From an uncultured Eubacterium sp. (GTDB taxonomy: Bacteria; Bacillota; Clostridia; Lachnospirales; Lachnospiraceae): 24,828 nt of DNA. The DNA lies in NCBI GenBank assembly GCA_934358495.1, contig CAKRKO010000036.1:1-24828 (forward strand), in the 5' to 3' direction. Under the pieces are notes generated by a model, which worked only from the letters and a program-made list of their open reading frames with translations, made no database searches and was not told where the DNA came from. Positions within the stretch are counted from its first letter, which is position 1, and the number at the start of each line of letters is the position of its first letter. Positions 8,164 through 16,349 of the stretch are shown piece by piece. Position numbers and translations under genes: made by a program.

Positions 8164-9936
8164 TTAACAATTTGCATAAAATTCTGCTTCATCATATTCA
8201 TCCGTATGTCCTTCCGGAATGATATAGCCCTGCGGACGCACCGGATATCTCCACATCGGAATATCTTCGGTAAATAATTCCATCTCACCATCTGCTCCCT
8301 GACGGATATTGATCCATTTCAGCCAGTTCTGATTATCTGTCTGAGGATAGTCTGCGCGGTAATGCGGATACATGATACCACGTGTTTCTTTTCTCATTTC
8401 CGCAGAACGGAAGATCATTTCCAGACAAAGGATCGTATCTGCTGCTTCCAGACATTTTGACAGAGAATGCGGATCATCAGCAGTCAGATGTGGTACGATT
8501 GCTTTCATCTTCTCGATATCAGCATACACTTTCTGAATCTCAGCCTCATCTTTCAGAATACATTTATGTACATCGAAAATATAAGTCTCGATCATATCGT
8601 AAATCTCTTTGAAATGATGGGTATCTTCTCTGTGTAATGGTGCATAGATTTTTTCTTTTAATGCAGCCACCTGCTCCAGATCCAGTTCATCCCACTCTGC
8701 TTTTGCCGCATATGGTGCAATGCTGTCGCCAGCCATCATACCAGTAGTGGAAGCATTTCCAAGTCCGTCACCGCGGGTCCAGCCAAAATATGCATTTCCC
8801 TGTGTGGTTACTTTTCCAGGTGCCCAAAGTCCTTCTACATCCGTTTTGATTTCTTTGTCTACTTTGATCGGCTCTACCTGAATAACCGTTTTAATCGTAG
8901 TATCTACTACTTCGCCCATAACACCCAGATTTTCCTGTGTTTTACTGAATACCAGATGCTCCCATGCCATTTTGTCACGGAACATACGCTGGGTAGACTC
9001 ATCCATATCAGTTCCGCCGATCATCATGCGGACTTCATCCGGATGCGCCAGATCTACTGTCAGCGGACCATTTCCAGCCGCTACTTCTTTTACCATGGCA
9101 TCAACCAGTGCAGGTGTTACTTCCCACTCTTTGTGACCGATATATTTGTCTGTCAGGTTTTCACCATTTTTATTGCAGATCATGTTAAATCCACCGTAAA
9201 TCGGTGTGTTTGTTTTCTTAAATACAACGTCAACCTGTGTAGAAAATTCTACGTTTCGCATTAATGCGCCAACACGGTACATAGCACCGACACCGGTTCC
9301 ATATCCCATAAATTCCAGACCGATTTTCTTAAAGTGACATCCCTGTGTTGCCATTGCCACTGCTTTTGCATGGAAAATCTTACATTCCACATGATCCATA
9401 TCAAAACCGATGGCTCCGATAACTTTTCCTTTTTTGCTGGTCAGAAGTTCAAAAATATTCACTCTGCTTAATAAGCGAATGCCTAATTTCAATGCCATCT
9501 GACGCAGCTGTGCACATACATTGATGGAAACACCTCCCATATCCAGTGCATCCGGGATAAACGGAAGCGGTGTTGCCTCTCCCTCCTCATTACAGGAAGT
9601 AATGACGCCACAGTGCTTCATATAATCAATATTATCTCTGTGATATACGAGATAATCTCTCAAAAACTCCTGATCATTTAAAAATGGGGTATGTGCATGT
9701 ACCAGATATTCCAGTGCATTTTTTACACCATTCGGATGTTTGGATGTGGAACGGATTCCGTTTCCTGCTTTTGTAGCCTGTCCGTTCCATCCGATAACAC
9801 CTTTATCAATTACAAGGATATCAAGTGTCGGATCATTTTCCTTTGCACGGATGGCAGTTACCAGTCCGGCCATACCACCGCCGACAACGAGAATATCTGA
9901 TGTATATAATTCTCCATAATCTTTGATTTCTGCCAT
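8164..9936 (-). CDS. FAD-dependent oxidoreductase, AprA/fumarate-reductase flavoprotein superfamily, substrate unknown
   Basis: A 590-residue flavoprotein with an N-terminal dinucleotide-binding loop (ILVVGGGMAGLVTAIRA, residues 15-31), a second FAD-contact segment (NGQATKAGNG, 51-60), a central capping domain and a long helical C-terminal part (about 410-590), as in adenylylsulfate reductase alpha and SdhA-like proteins. No signal peptide is present, so it is cytosolic. I do not see the His/Arg active-site signature that would make it a fumarate reductase. The start is ATG at 9936 behind GGAGG, with only three bases after the ferredoxin stop: the pair resembles AprA with AprB. In context it probably reduces or oxidises a small organic acid or its thioester with electrons exchanged through ferredoxin and hydrogenase (inference). 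Confidence 0.8.
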   Translation of the reverse strand: MAEIKDYGELYTSDILVVGGGMAGLVTAIRAKENDPTLDILVIDKGVIGWNGQATKAGNGIRSTSKHPNGVKNALEYLVHAHTPFLNDQEFLRDYLVYHRDNIDYMKHCGVITSCNEEGEATPLPFIPDALDMGGVSINVCAQLRQMALKLGIRLLSRVNIFELLTSKKGKVIGAIGFDMDHVECKIFHAKAVAMATQGCHFKKIGLEFMGYGTGVGAMYRVGALMRNVEFSTQVDVVFKKTNTPIYGGFNMICNKNGENLTDKYIGHKEWEVTPALVDAMVKEVAAGNGPLTVDLAHPDEVRMMIGGTDMDESTQRMFRDKMAWEHLVFSKTQENLGVMGEVVDTTIKTVIQVEPIKVDKEIKTDVEGLWAPGKVTTQGNAYFGWTRGDGLGNASTTGMMAGDSIAPYAAKAEWDELDLEQVAALKEKIYAPLHREDTHHFKEIYDMIETYIFDVHKCILKDEAEIQKVYADIEKMKAIVPHLTADDPHSLSKCLEAADTILCLEMIFRSAEMRKETRGIMYPHYRADYPQTDNQNWLKWINIRQGADGEMELFTEDIPMWRYPVRPQGYIIPEGHTDEYDEAEFYANC

Positions 9937-9939
9937 AGT

Positions 9940-10230
9940 TTATCCCTCCTGTCCGTTCTGCTTATTCATCAATGCTGCACTGTATTCCAGCGGATCCACT
10001 TGAAGGGCGGAAATAACCTGAATATCAATGACATTGTTCAGGCAATCCATCTCGCATTGATAACACAATACGCATTCATCCGGATATTTCGGATAAGCAC
10101 ATTTTTTTTCTTCATCCCACTGCCATACATTTTCCATACAACGGCGGATACATTTCTTACATCCACAGCAACGGTCTGTATCAATCACATAGCGAATACT
10201 CTGCTGTTGTCCCCTGTTCTCAACAATCAT
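9940..10230 (-). CDS. Two-[4Fe-4S] ferredoxin, AprB-like electron partner of the flavoprotein
   Basis: A 96-residue protein with two CX2CX2CX3C motifs (Cys21/24/27/31 and Cys53/56/59/63) separated by an acidic, Trp-containing insert and followed by a hydrophobic tail. The usual proline after the fourth cysteine is absent in both motifs. I choose the start at 10230 (MIVENRG) because GGAGG lies eight bases before it; the ATG at 10245 overlaps that site. It sits between the transporter and the flavoprotein with tight spacing (26 and 3 bases), so a dedicated electron-transfer subunit is the best reading. Additional Cys22 and Cys44 are not needed for the clusters. Confidence 0.85.
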   Translation of the reverse strand: MIVENRGQQQSIRYVIDTDRCCGCKKCIRRCMENVWQWDEEKKCAYPKYPDECVLCYQCEMDCLNNVIDIQVISALQVDPLEYSAALMNKQNGQEG

Positions 10231-10256
10231 TCGTTTTTCCTCCATTCTTCTGTTTC

Positions 10257-11507
10257 CTATCGTTTTCCGATAAATTTATCACTGGAAAGTGCCATAAAGA
10301 TCAATCCGATTACCAGTACTACAATATCAAAGATATACATACCCATGATATTTCCGGCAAAGAATCCTGTCATCATAACACCGATACCAGCTCCGATTTC
10401 AAAAATTGTTCCAATTACCTGATAACCTGCCGTATAATCCCAGCGTCCATACTTGCTGGCTACATAAGATGGCAGTAAATTACATAACGCACCCTGTGCA
10501 GCAAAAATAATAACACCCGAAACCCAGCAGAATGTCAGACCTTTTGGCATGCCGAGTAATGCCACAAATCCGATAATAATAAATACGAAATATGCCACAA
10601 ATGCTTTTTTAGTTCCGATTTTCTGATCAATAATACCAAAGATAAAACTTCCGATAATTCCCATGATTCCACCAACAGCGAAAATTGCAGATGCCTGTGG
10701 ATATGCGTATCCCATGGCCAGCATTGCCGGAATTGCAGATGCGATATAACTCATAACAGCCATAAATGCCAGTGCAGATCCAAGACCAATAAACCATGTG
10801 TTTTTATCTTTTAATACTTTTCCAATTGTAAACGGGCTCTTGTATTCTTTCATCATCTGTGCGATCTCTGCTCCGTTTACTGCATAGGTAGGATCTCCAT
10901 CCGGATATTCTCCGGCTTCTTCCGGGTTATTTTTTACACATAATGCAGTAATAATTGCAACAATGATCAGAATCACTGCGATAACTGTCATTCCTCCGCC
11001 AAGGCCAAGTTTGCCAAGCAGTTTCGGCATCATCGGTACATACAGGAAGTTCATTGCTACAATACCCATAGTTGTAAATCCAAGTACGATACCTTTCTTT
11101 GTCGGCCACCAGCTTGCGGTCAGTGTCATGCCACCGTTTTTCTCATAACCGCCGCCTAAGAATCCGATAACTAAAATGACAACCAGGAATAACAGTAAGC
11201 TCTTTGTCGTTCCAAATACGATCAGTAACAATGCGGAAAGAATCAATGTCACTGTCGTAAGATTCTTAGCTCCTGTCTTTCTTACGACTCTTGCCAGAAC
11301 TAATACACCGATTGCCTTTGCGATACAGGCTAAGCCGGATACTACGTTGATTACATTGACATCCCATCCTCTAATTTCGGAAAACATTGGGAATACCGTA
11401 TTGTTATTTCCTCCGATAATACTTGTTCCGATCAGGAACAGGATTGCTGTGTAGATCATCATACCAATCTGTTTTGGACCATGCCAACTGTGTTTTTTTG
11501 CCTCCAT
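10257..11507 (-). CDS. MFS transporter, oxalate/formate antiporter (OFA)-like
   Basis: A 416-residue integral membrane protein with about 12 hydrophobic segments and a central cytosolic loop near residues 195-225. The TASWWPTKKGIVLGFTTMG stretch around 128-146 matches the loop and helix typical of OFA-type MFS carriers, which exchange or import carboxylates. It begins with ATG behind AGGAG. It is first in its own transcription unit, with the ferredoxin, flavoprotein and hydrogenase downstream, and its leader carries the palindrome shared with the regulator-thiolase region. Probably it brings in, or exchanges, the substrate of the flavoprotein branch (inference). Confidence 0.88.
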   Translation of the reverse strand: MEAKKHSWHGPKQIGMMIYTAILFLIGTSIIGGNNNTVFPMFSEIRGWDVNVINVVSGLACIAKAIGVLVLARVVRKTGAKNLTTVTLILSALLLIVFGTTKSLLLFLVVILVIGFLGGGYEKNGGMTLTASWWPTKKGIVLGFTTMGIVAMNFLYVPMMPKLLGKLGLGGGMTVIAVILIIVAIITALCVKNNPEEAGEYPDGDPTYAVNGAEIAQMMKEYKSPFTIGKVLKDKNTWFIGLGSALAFMAVMSYIASAIPAMLAMGYAYPQASAIFAVGGIMGIIGSFIFGIIDQKIGTKKAFVAYFVFIIIGFVALLGMPKGLTFCWVSGVIIFAAQGALCNLLPSYVASKYGRWDYTAGYQVIGTIFEIGAGIGVMMTGFFAGNIMGMYIFDIVVLVIGLIFMALSSDKFIGKR

Positions 11508-11600
11508 ACCAAATCTCCTTTTTCTTTTTTTGATACCTTTAGTATAGAGTGTTTTAACTGCCAGTATCTCGTAGTATTCTGTTGAAAAAAATTGTCATTT

Positions 11601-11632
11601 TTCTACACTAGTATAGAAAGATTTTTCTATAC
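11601..11632. promoter_or_regulatory. Overlapping palindromic operators upstream of the transporter-hydrogenase operon
   Basis: TTCTACACTAGTATAGAA (11601-11618) is a palindrome with two mismatched bases. It overlaps a second, perfect one: GTATAGAAA (11611-11619) and TTTCTATAC (11624-11632) around four bases. A related half-site, AGTATAGAG, lies at 11541-11549. The 18-base motif recurs at 18541-18558, so both are probable binding sites for the cluster regulator. It lies about 95 bases upstream of the transporter start. No strong sigma-A promoter follows, which favours an activator role (inference). Confidence 0.65.
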
Positions 11633-11649
11633 TCTCTTTTGAGTTAAAA

Positions 11650-11712
11650 CGGACATTCGCAATCCGCTTTCGCTGCTTGCTCATGAACGCAGTCGCTTTG
11701 CAACCTGCGTTC
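11650..11712 (+). repeat. Dispersed intergenic repeat, short copy (A)
   Basis: Bases 11650-11707 match the reverse complement of 16270-16213 at 56 of 58 positions. Within this copy GAACGCAG (11685-11692) pairs with CTGCGTTC (11705-11712) around 12 bases, forming a compact hairpin. It lies between two transporter genes and contains no open frame of note. Confidence 0.85.
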
Positions 11713-11720
11713 AAAATGCA

Positions 11721-11750
11721 GAAAAACCGCCACATTCGCGACGGTTTTTC
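11721..11750 (-). terminator. Intrinsic terminator after the second OFA transporter gene
   Basis: GAAAAACCG (11721-11729) pairs with CGGTTTTTC (11742-11750); on the minus strand the 3' arm ends in a T run. It sits 59 bases past the stop of the upstream transporter gene and separates the two transcription units of the cluster. The A-rich other arm could make it act in both directions. Confidence 0.7.
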
Positions 11751-11808
11751 TCTGACTTTAGGTATATTAAAAATTAAGTGTTTTGCAATATTGTTCTATT
11801 ATGTATCT

Positions 11809-13068
11809 TTATGCTTTTTTATATGGAATCAACATGATCAGTCCTGCTCCGATAATGTCAATTACAATAAATACAACGTATGGCAGTGTAAAACTTCCTC
11901 CGGAAACTTTCAGCAACATAGCCATCAGGATAAATGCCAGTGTACGCACAACGTTTGCCAGCGGGTAAATGATACTGTTGGCCGACATAAATCCATCTCT
12001 TCCGAATACGGAAATGATCATAGAGGCCAGAAGGTTCAGAAGTCCTCCGATACCAAGTCCGGCGAAGATACATCCAAGCCATACACATACAATGTTAAAA
12101 GATGTGATCAGAAGTACCAGTGCTGCCACATAGGAAAATGCAAATATAATAGAAATGCTCTTTGTTCCGAATTTGGAATCCAACCATCCCCAGAGATAAC
12201 TTCCCGGGATTGCAATAATAGAAGTAATCGACATAAAGGTCAGTGCTTCTGCATTTGTATATCCTACGGACATCATACGTGGTACAAACTGTGAAATGAT
12301 TCCAACCAGAACCATCCATAAAAATCCATAACCGAATACGATCAGCCAGGTGTTTTTGTTTTTCAAAATATTTTTAATAGAATATTTCTCGTTATCCAGT
12401 ACCAGCTCCTGTGTGGAAACTGTCTCATCCAGTTCCATATTATCCGGAAGACAGTTTACATCTGCCGGTTCATTTTTTGCCCAGAAAAATGTGATAATTC
12501 CTACGATAACTGCCAATACTCCAAAGATAATAAATGCTGTACGGATTCCTTTTGTTGCAAGCAATACAGCAAATCCGGCTACAAATGCACTGGAACTGAT
12601 CGGTGCGCCCATAGTCGCCCATCCAAGCGCAATTCCTTTTTTACGCGGAAACCAGTTTGCGATAAAAGCCGGGCATGCCGCGGTACCGAATCCGGACGCA
12701 AAGAAACAGATCAGCATCAGATCAATGGTATATAAAGCGACTGATGGAACCATTCCAAGCAATGCATACAACACTCCGGTAATGATCAATGTCACCGCTG
12801 ACATATTTTTCGGTTTCGTCTTAATAACCAGACGGCCAAAAACAAATCCTCCAACCAGTCCGACAAGACCGGCAGGTGTAGCGACAGATAACAACGTATT
12901 TGCATCCCATCCGTGAGCCTCAGCAAAGGCAGATGGAATCAGGTTCATTCCATCTGTTGTAATTGCTGCGTAAAAGAAGTACAGAATCATCGTGTAAAAG
13001 ATCATACTCCAGCCCCAGCCGCCAAAACGATTATCCGTTAAACTTTTTGATAATTTTTTTGTTTCCAT
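11809..13068 (-). CDS. Second MFS transporter, OFA-like
   Basis: A 419-residue protein with about 12 membrane segments. The stretch ANWFPRKKGIALGWATMGAP near residues 138-157 is the OFA-type loop and helix. It is clearly divergent from the other transporter of the cluster, not a recent duplicate, and lacks the tryptophan pair seen there. It starts with ATG behind AAAGGA, 93 bases after the thioesterase stop, and is last in the thiolase operon, with a terminator following. It might import the substrate, export a product or exchange the two; orientation of transport cannot be read from sequence. Confidence 0.88.
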   Translation of the reverse strand: METKKLSKSLTDNRFGGWGWSMIFYTMILYFFYAAITTDGMNLIPSAFAEAHGWDANTLLSVATPAGLVGLVGGFVFGRLVIKTKPKNMSAVTLIITGVLYALLGMVPSVALYTIDLMLICFFASGFGTAACPAFIANWFPRKKGIALGWATMGAPISSSAFVAGFAVLLATKGIRTAFIIFGVLAVIVGIITFFWAKNEPADVNCLPDNMELDETVSTQELVLDNEKYSIKNILKNKNTWLIVFGYGFLWMVLVGIISQFVPRMMSVGYTNAEALTFMSITSIIAIPGSYLWGWLDSKFGTKSISIIFAFSYVAALVLLITSFNIVCVWLGCIFAGLGIGGLLNLLASMIISVFGRDGFMSANSIIYPLANVVRTLAFILMAMLLKVSGGSFTLPYVVFIVIDIIGAGLIMLIPYKKA

Positions 13069-13161
13069 AATTCATCCTTTCTTCTATTGTATCTGTCTGT
13101 CAAAATATGTTTTTCGTTTTTCAAATACAAATCTTTTCTCTGTTTTGTATCTTTATACACT

Positions 13162-13917
13162 TTAAAACATCATTTTCACCAAAAAGGAATTTTCTCCGTT
13201 ATGTACACCTCTCAGGTACATAACATCTTCTTCCCAGACATACTGAAGTTTTGCGTTTTCCCCTTCCCGCAATTCCTTTGCATACTGTACCCAGATATTT
13301 TTCGGTTTGTGCTCTGCATAGAAGTCTTCATCCATCAGTGCTTCTGTCCAGTCCAGATATCTGGAATTATTCAGATGACCATTATAGTCAATTTCCTCTG
13401 TTGATACCGTTCGCAACAGCTGGTTTCTGTATTCCTTTGGAAACTTCTGCTGCAGCTTCGGCAGATTCGGTTCCCCGGCAATAATGACCGGATTCATGAT
13501 CTTCATTTCTTCCGGCTGTGCTGCCACCGTTCTGGTATTCTGATCCATCAGCAGGAACAGCGAAGATGTCGCCATTAATGGTTCTCCTGCTTCTGTGTAC
13601 ATCGCATAAATTCTGGAATACAGATTCACTTTATTTTTTCCCGGCCAGATACGTAAGATTACCTTTTCACCCTTAGTCGGTAAATGTTCCAGTTCAATGT
13701 TTGTCCAGGAAATCACCCAGCTCAACCCTTTGGCAAGTAACTCCTCCCCGGTAAGACCTGCCTCCTGATCAAAATGAATTTCCGTAATACGCTGCATCTG
13801 ACGTGCCAGTGAGCCAATGCTCATACGGTCGTCTGAATTTGTCATTTCATCTGAAATTTCAAACATTATTTGGCAGACACCTTTCGTATGTTCTACCGTA
13901 AACACCGGTACTCCCAT
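13162..13917 (-). CDS. Acyl-ACP thioesterase (FatA/FatB-type double hotdog)
   Basis: Hydrolyses acyl chains from acyl carrier protein. The 251-residue protein has two hotdog halves; the second carries the plant/bacterial acyl-ACP thioesterase signature DYNGHLNNSRYLDW, with Asn179 and His181 as predicted catalytic residues and WPGKNKVNLYSRIY earlier in the fold. I choose the start at 13917 because GGAGG lies eight bases upstream; the longer frame to 13974 would overlap the end of the kinase gene and has no good ribosome site. It lies 31 bases after the butyrate-kinase-like gene. Its presence beside an operon-encoded carrier domain suggests it unloads that carrier (inference). Confidence 0.88.
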   Translation of the reverse strand: MGVPVFTVEHTKGVCQIMFEISDEMTNSDDRMSIGSLARQMQRITEIHFDQEAGLTGEELLAKGLSWVISWTNIELEHLPTKGEKVILRIWPGKNKVNLYSRIYAMYTEAGEPLMATSSLFLLMDQNTRTVAAQPEEMKIMNPVIIAGEPNLPKLQQKFPKEYRNQLLRTVSTEEIDYNGHLNNSRYLDWTEALMDEDFYAEHKPKNIWVQYAKELREGENAKLQYVWEEDVMYLRGVHNGENSFLVKMMF

Positions 13918-13948
13918 ATTTCTCACCTCCGCCTGTATCATTGTATTT

Positions 13949-15061
13949 TTATTCTTTATCCCATGGGAAACCATTCCATACAGGTTTTCCTGTGTATGTT
14001 TTTGCTTCCTCGTCTCCCTTCAGGACACGGATTGCGCCAAATCCAAGTGCTTCTGTCTCGAAGCTTCCTGCATAGTTGTAAATTGGTGCGATCCAGGAAA
14101 TATACTCAGCCAGTTTATCGCAAAGTTCCGTATCTCTTGCCATGCCGCCTGTCAGAAGAATAGCATCTACTTTTCCTTTTAATGCACCAGCCATCATAGC
14201 TGTCCATTTTCCCATGGAATAAATCATGGTATTGTATACAAGCTCCGCTTTTTTGTCACCATTTGCGATCATTGCTTTTACTTCGCGCAGGTCATCGGTG
14301 CCACACCATGCAAGTAATCCGCCTTTGCTGGAAGCATAATCTTTTGCTTCATCTGGTAAAATACCTTTTTTGATGCATTTGATGACATCATCCACACATA
14401 AATCGCCGGAACGGTTTGGTGAAATTGGTCCCTGACCGTCACCTGCTCGGTTTCCATCGATCATTTTTCCTTTTTCATGTGCAGTAATGCTGGTACCACC
14501 ACCCAGATGCAGGATGATATAATTGCAGTCTTCATATTTTTTGCCCATCAGCTCACTGTGATGGATTGCCACCTGTTTCTGATTCAGCGGATGAGATTTT
14601 GCCGGACGGTAAATGCCCGGGATACCGGTCACTCGAGCCATGTCACAGAGTTCATCTGTCGGCATTGGATTTACAAAAAATGCCGGAATATTTAACTCCT
14701 GACCAAGTTTATAACTCATAATGATTCCAAGGCTGGCCGGATGGCGGATACCTCCTACATCATTTTTTGCATGTTCATAGGCAAGTTCATTGATTTTATA
14801 TGTTCCTCCGGCACATGGATATAAGCCAACGCCACGACCAGAAACAGCATCCAGATCAGAAAGGGCAATCCCTTCCTCCTCCAGCGCTTTGCGGATCATT
14901 GCCATACGGATCGGTTCCTGATCTGCAAAAGTTTTACACTCTGCAAAATCTTCTTTGTGATGATCTACCTCACGGTTTACAATCACTTTATCACCTTTTA
15001 CCACACCCATTTTCGTACTGGATGAGCCAGGATTGATCGTTAATACAGTAAATTCTTTCAT
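13949..15061 (-). CDS. buk: Butyrate kinase-family acyl kinase
   Basis: Interconverts acyl phosphate plus ADP with the free acid plus ATP. The 370-residue protein has the ASKHA-fold phosphate loop NPGSSSTK (10-17), HPASLG near 108-113, and HLGGGTSITAHEKG (186-199) with GNRAGDGQGPISPNRSGD following, as in butyrate kinases. It is slightly longer than the usual ~355 residues through a C-terminal extension (GKPVWNGFPWDKE). It starts with ATG behind AGGAG, 18 bases after the phosphate acyltransferase stop. The pair can form ATP from acyl-CoA or run backward to activate an acid; the acid may be butyrate, a branched-chain or another short acyl group. Confidence 0.93.
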   Translation of the reverse strand: MKEFTVLTINPGSSSTKMGVVKGDKVIVNREVDHHKEDFAECKTFADQEPIRMAMIRKALEEEGIALSDLDAVSGRGVGLYPCAGGTYKINELAYEHAKNDVGGIRHPASLGIIMSYKLGQELNIPAFFVNPMPTDELCDMARVTGIPGIYRPAKSHPLNQKQVAIHHSELMGKKYEDCNYIILHLGGGTSITAHEKGKMIDGNRAGDGQGPISPNRSGDLCVDDVIKCIKKGILPDEAKDYASSKGGLLAWCGTDDLREVKAMIANGDKKAELVYNTMIYSMGKWTAMMAGALKGKVDAILLTGGMARDTELCDKLAEYISWIAPIYNYAGSFETEALGFGAIRVLKGDEEAKTYTGKPVWNGFPWDKE

Positions 15062-15079
15062 GAATGATATTCTCCTTTT

Positions 15080-16087
15080 TTATTTTCCTGCCATAACTGC
15101 CAGCAATGCAATATTGTTATAAAGTTCGACATCTGTATCACTTCTGGAGCAGTCAAGAATCGGCAGGCGGAATCCCTGATAGATTGGTCCATACACCTGC
15201 ACATTATTTGCCAGACGCTGTACTAACTTGGAACCTATATTTGCAGCTGCTGCATCCGGGAAAATCAGTACATTTGCATGTCCTGCTACGGCACTTTCAC
15301 GTTTTACTTTTTTCTCGCCAACGCGTGCATCAACTGCTGCATCTGCCTGGAATTCACCATCAATCTTCAGATCCGGTCTCAGCTGCTGCGCAAGTTCTAC
15401 TGCTTCACGTACTTTTTTAACCGGCTCACTTAAGCCACCGGATCCATCGGTAGAAAATGACAGGAAGGCACATTTCGCTTCTGTTCCAGTCAATGTCTCG
15501 AATGTCTCGCAGGAAGAAATTGCGATTCCGGCATGCTGCTCAACTGTCGGCTGAATGCAGACTGCACCATCGGACATACCAATCAGATTTCCCTGATCTC
15601 CGGCAAATCCTTCAATCTCTTCAATGAGAAGTCCGGAAGCAGTCGGGCAGTTTGGCTGCATTCCGATGATACTTTTTGCTGCCAGTACAAACTCATACGT
15701 TGTAGTATCGACACCAGCCAGAGTACCGTCAGCCTCTCCTACTGCCTGAAGCAATGTTGCCAGGTAAAGCGGATGGTCGATTCTTTTCTTTACAAAGCTT
15801 TTCGGCATTGCTTTCTCTGGTGATGCATCGTATCGTTCCAGTAATTCTTCTTTGTATGCTGCATCGTTAACATCTACCACACAGATTCCGGATACATCCA
15901 CGCCTGCCTTCTCGGCTGTTACTGTCACATCCGCCGGATTTCCAACCAGAATGATATTTGCGATTCCGTCTGCTGTTGCTTTTGCTGCTGCTTTGATCAT
16001 ATATTCATTGGTTACTTCCGGAATTGCGATTGTTTTTACATTTTTCTTTGCTTTTTCATAAATAGAATTCATGAACTGAAATGCCAT
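15080..16087 (-). CDS. Phosphate acyltransferase (Pta/Ptb family)
   Basis: Exchanges CoA for phosphate on a short-chain acyl group. At 335 residues it is closer in length to phosphate acetyltransferases than to typical phosphate butyryltransferases (~300). Family stretches seen are LSFSTDGSGG, DGEFQADAAVDARV, NVLIFPDAAAANIGSKLVQRL and GPIYQGFRLPILDCSRSD, all in the second half. I choose the start at 16087 (MAFQFMNSIYEKA) because AGGAG lies about nine bases upstream; the frame to 16156 would run through a repeat element. Followed after 18 bases by the butyrate-kinase-like gene, with which it forms a two-step acyl-CoA to ATP module. The acyl specificity is not evident. Confidence 0.9.
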   Translation of the reverse strand: MAFQFMNSIYEKAKKNVKTIAIPEVTNEYMIKAAAKATADGIANIILVGNPADVTVTAEKAGVDVSGICVVDVNDAAYKEELLERYDASPEKAMPKSFVKKRIDHPLYLATLLQAVGEADGTLAGVDTTTYEFVLAAKSIIGMQPNCPTASGLLIEEIEGFAGDQGNLIGMSDGAVCIQPTVEQHAGIAISSCETFETLTGTEAKCAFLSFSTDGSGGLSEPVKKVREAVELAQQLRPDLKIDGEFQADAAVDARVGEKKVKRESAVAGHANVLIFPDAAAANIGSKLVQRLANNVQVYGPIYQGFRLPILDCSRSDTDVELYNNIALLAVMAGK

Positions 16088-16113
16088 TTTTACACTCTCC
16101 TTTTTTTGAATTT

Positions 16114-16271
16114 GAACGCAGAATAAGCATTCCCCCGCTTCGAGTGCGTAGAGCACTAAGCAAGGGGCAAGGGGGGATGCTTATGTCAGTGGGAGTTAAA
16201 AGCTCCCACTGACAGGTCGCAAAGCGACTGCGTTCATGAGCAAGTAGCGAAAGCGGATTGCGAATGTCCGC
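16114..16271 (+). repeat. Dispersed intergenic repeat, long copy (B), nested hairpins
   Basis: Bases 16213-16270 are the inverted partner of 11650-11707 (56/58 identical). Here the same outer stem, GAACGCAG (16114-16121) with CTGCGTTC (16228-16235), encloses 106 bases instead of 12. Inside are a 12-bp helix AAGCATTCCCCC/GGGGGGATGCTT (16125-16136, 16171-16182) with its own inner hairpin, a perfect 12-bp helix TGTCAGTGGGAG/CTCCCACTGACA (16184-16195, 16203-16214) and a short GTCGC/GCGAC hairpin. A GCGGA/TCCGC hairpin lies outside at 16253-16271. It occupies most of the gap between the carrier-fusion gene and the phosphate acyltransferase gene and encodes no convincing protein. Confidence 0.85.
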
Positions 16272-16276
16272 TTTAC

Positions 16277-16305
16277 GAAAGTCACCGTATGATGCGGTAA
16301 CTTTC
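16277..16305 (-). other. 11-bp hairpin downstream of the carrier-fusion gene
   Basis: GAAAGTCACCG (16277-16287) pairs with CGGTAACTTTC (16295-16305) around seven bases, 45 bases past the stop of the DUF35-carrier gene. No T run follows on the minus strand, so it looks like an attenuator or RNA-stabilising stem and not a standard terminator. Confidence 0.4.
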
Positions 16306-16349
16306 TTCGATTTGGGTTTAGGTATTAGCTTTGGGTTTTGAAAATTTGC

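Noticed and set aside
8164..9936. Fumarate reductase/succinate dehydrogenase flavoprotein as a specific call
   Set aside because: The FAD fold fits, but the active-site His/Arg signature of fumarate reductases is not seen, and the layout and ferredoxin partner fit AprA-like proteins better. Left as substrate unknown.
11508..11808. A missed small gene between the two transporters
   Set aside because: The 301 bases are accounted for by the operator region, repeat copy A and the terminator; open frames there run over these elements or over the neighbouring gene in antisense.
16088..16156. Longer N-terminus of the phosphate acyltransferase (start at 16156)
   Set aside because: The extra residues run into the repeat element and lack a ribosome site; the ATG at 16087 has AGGAG at good spacing.
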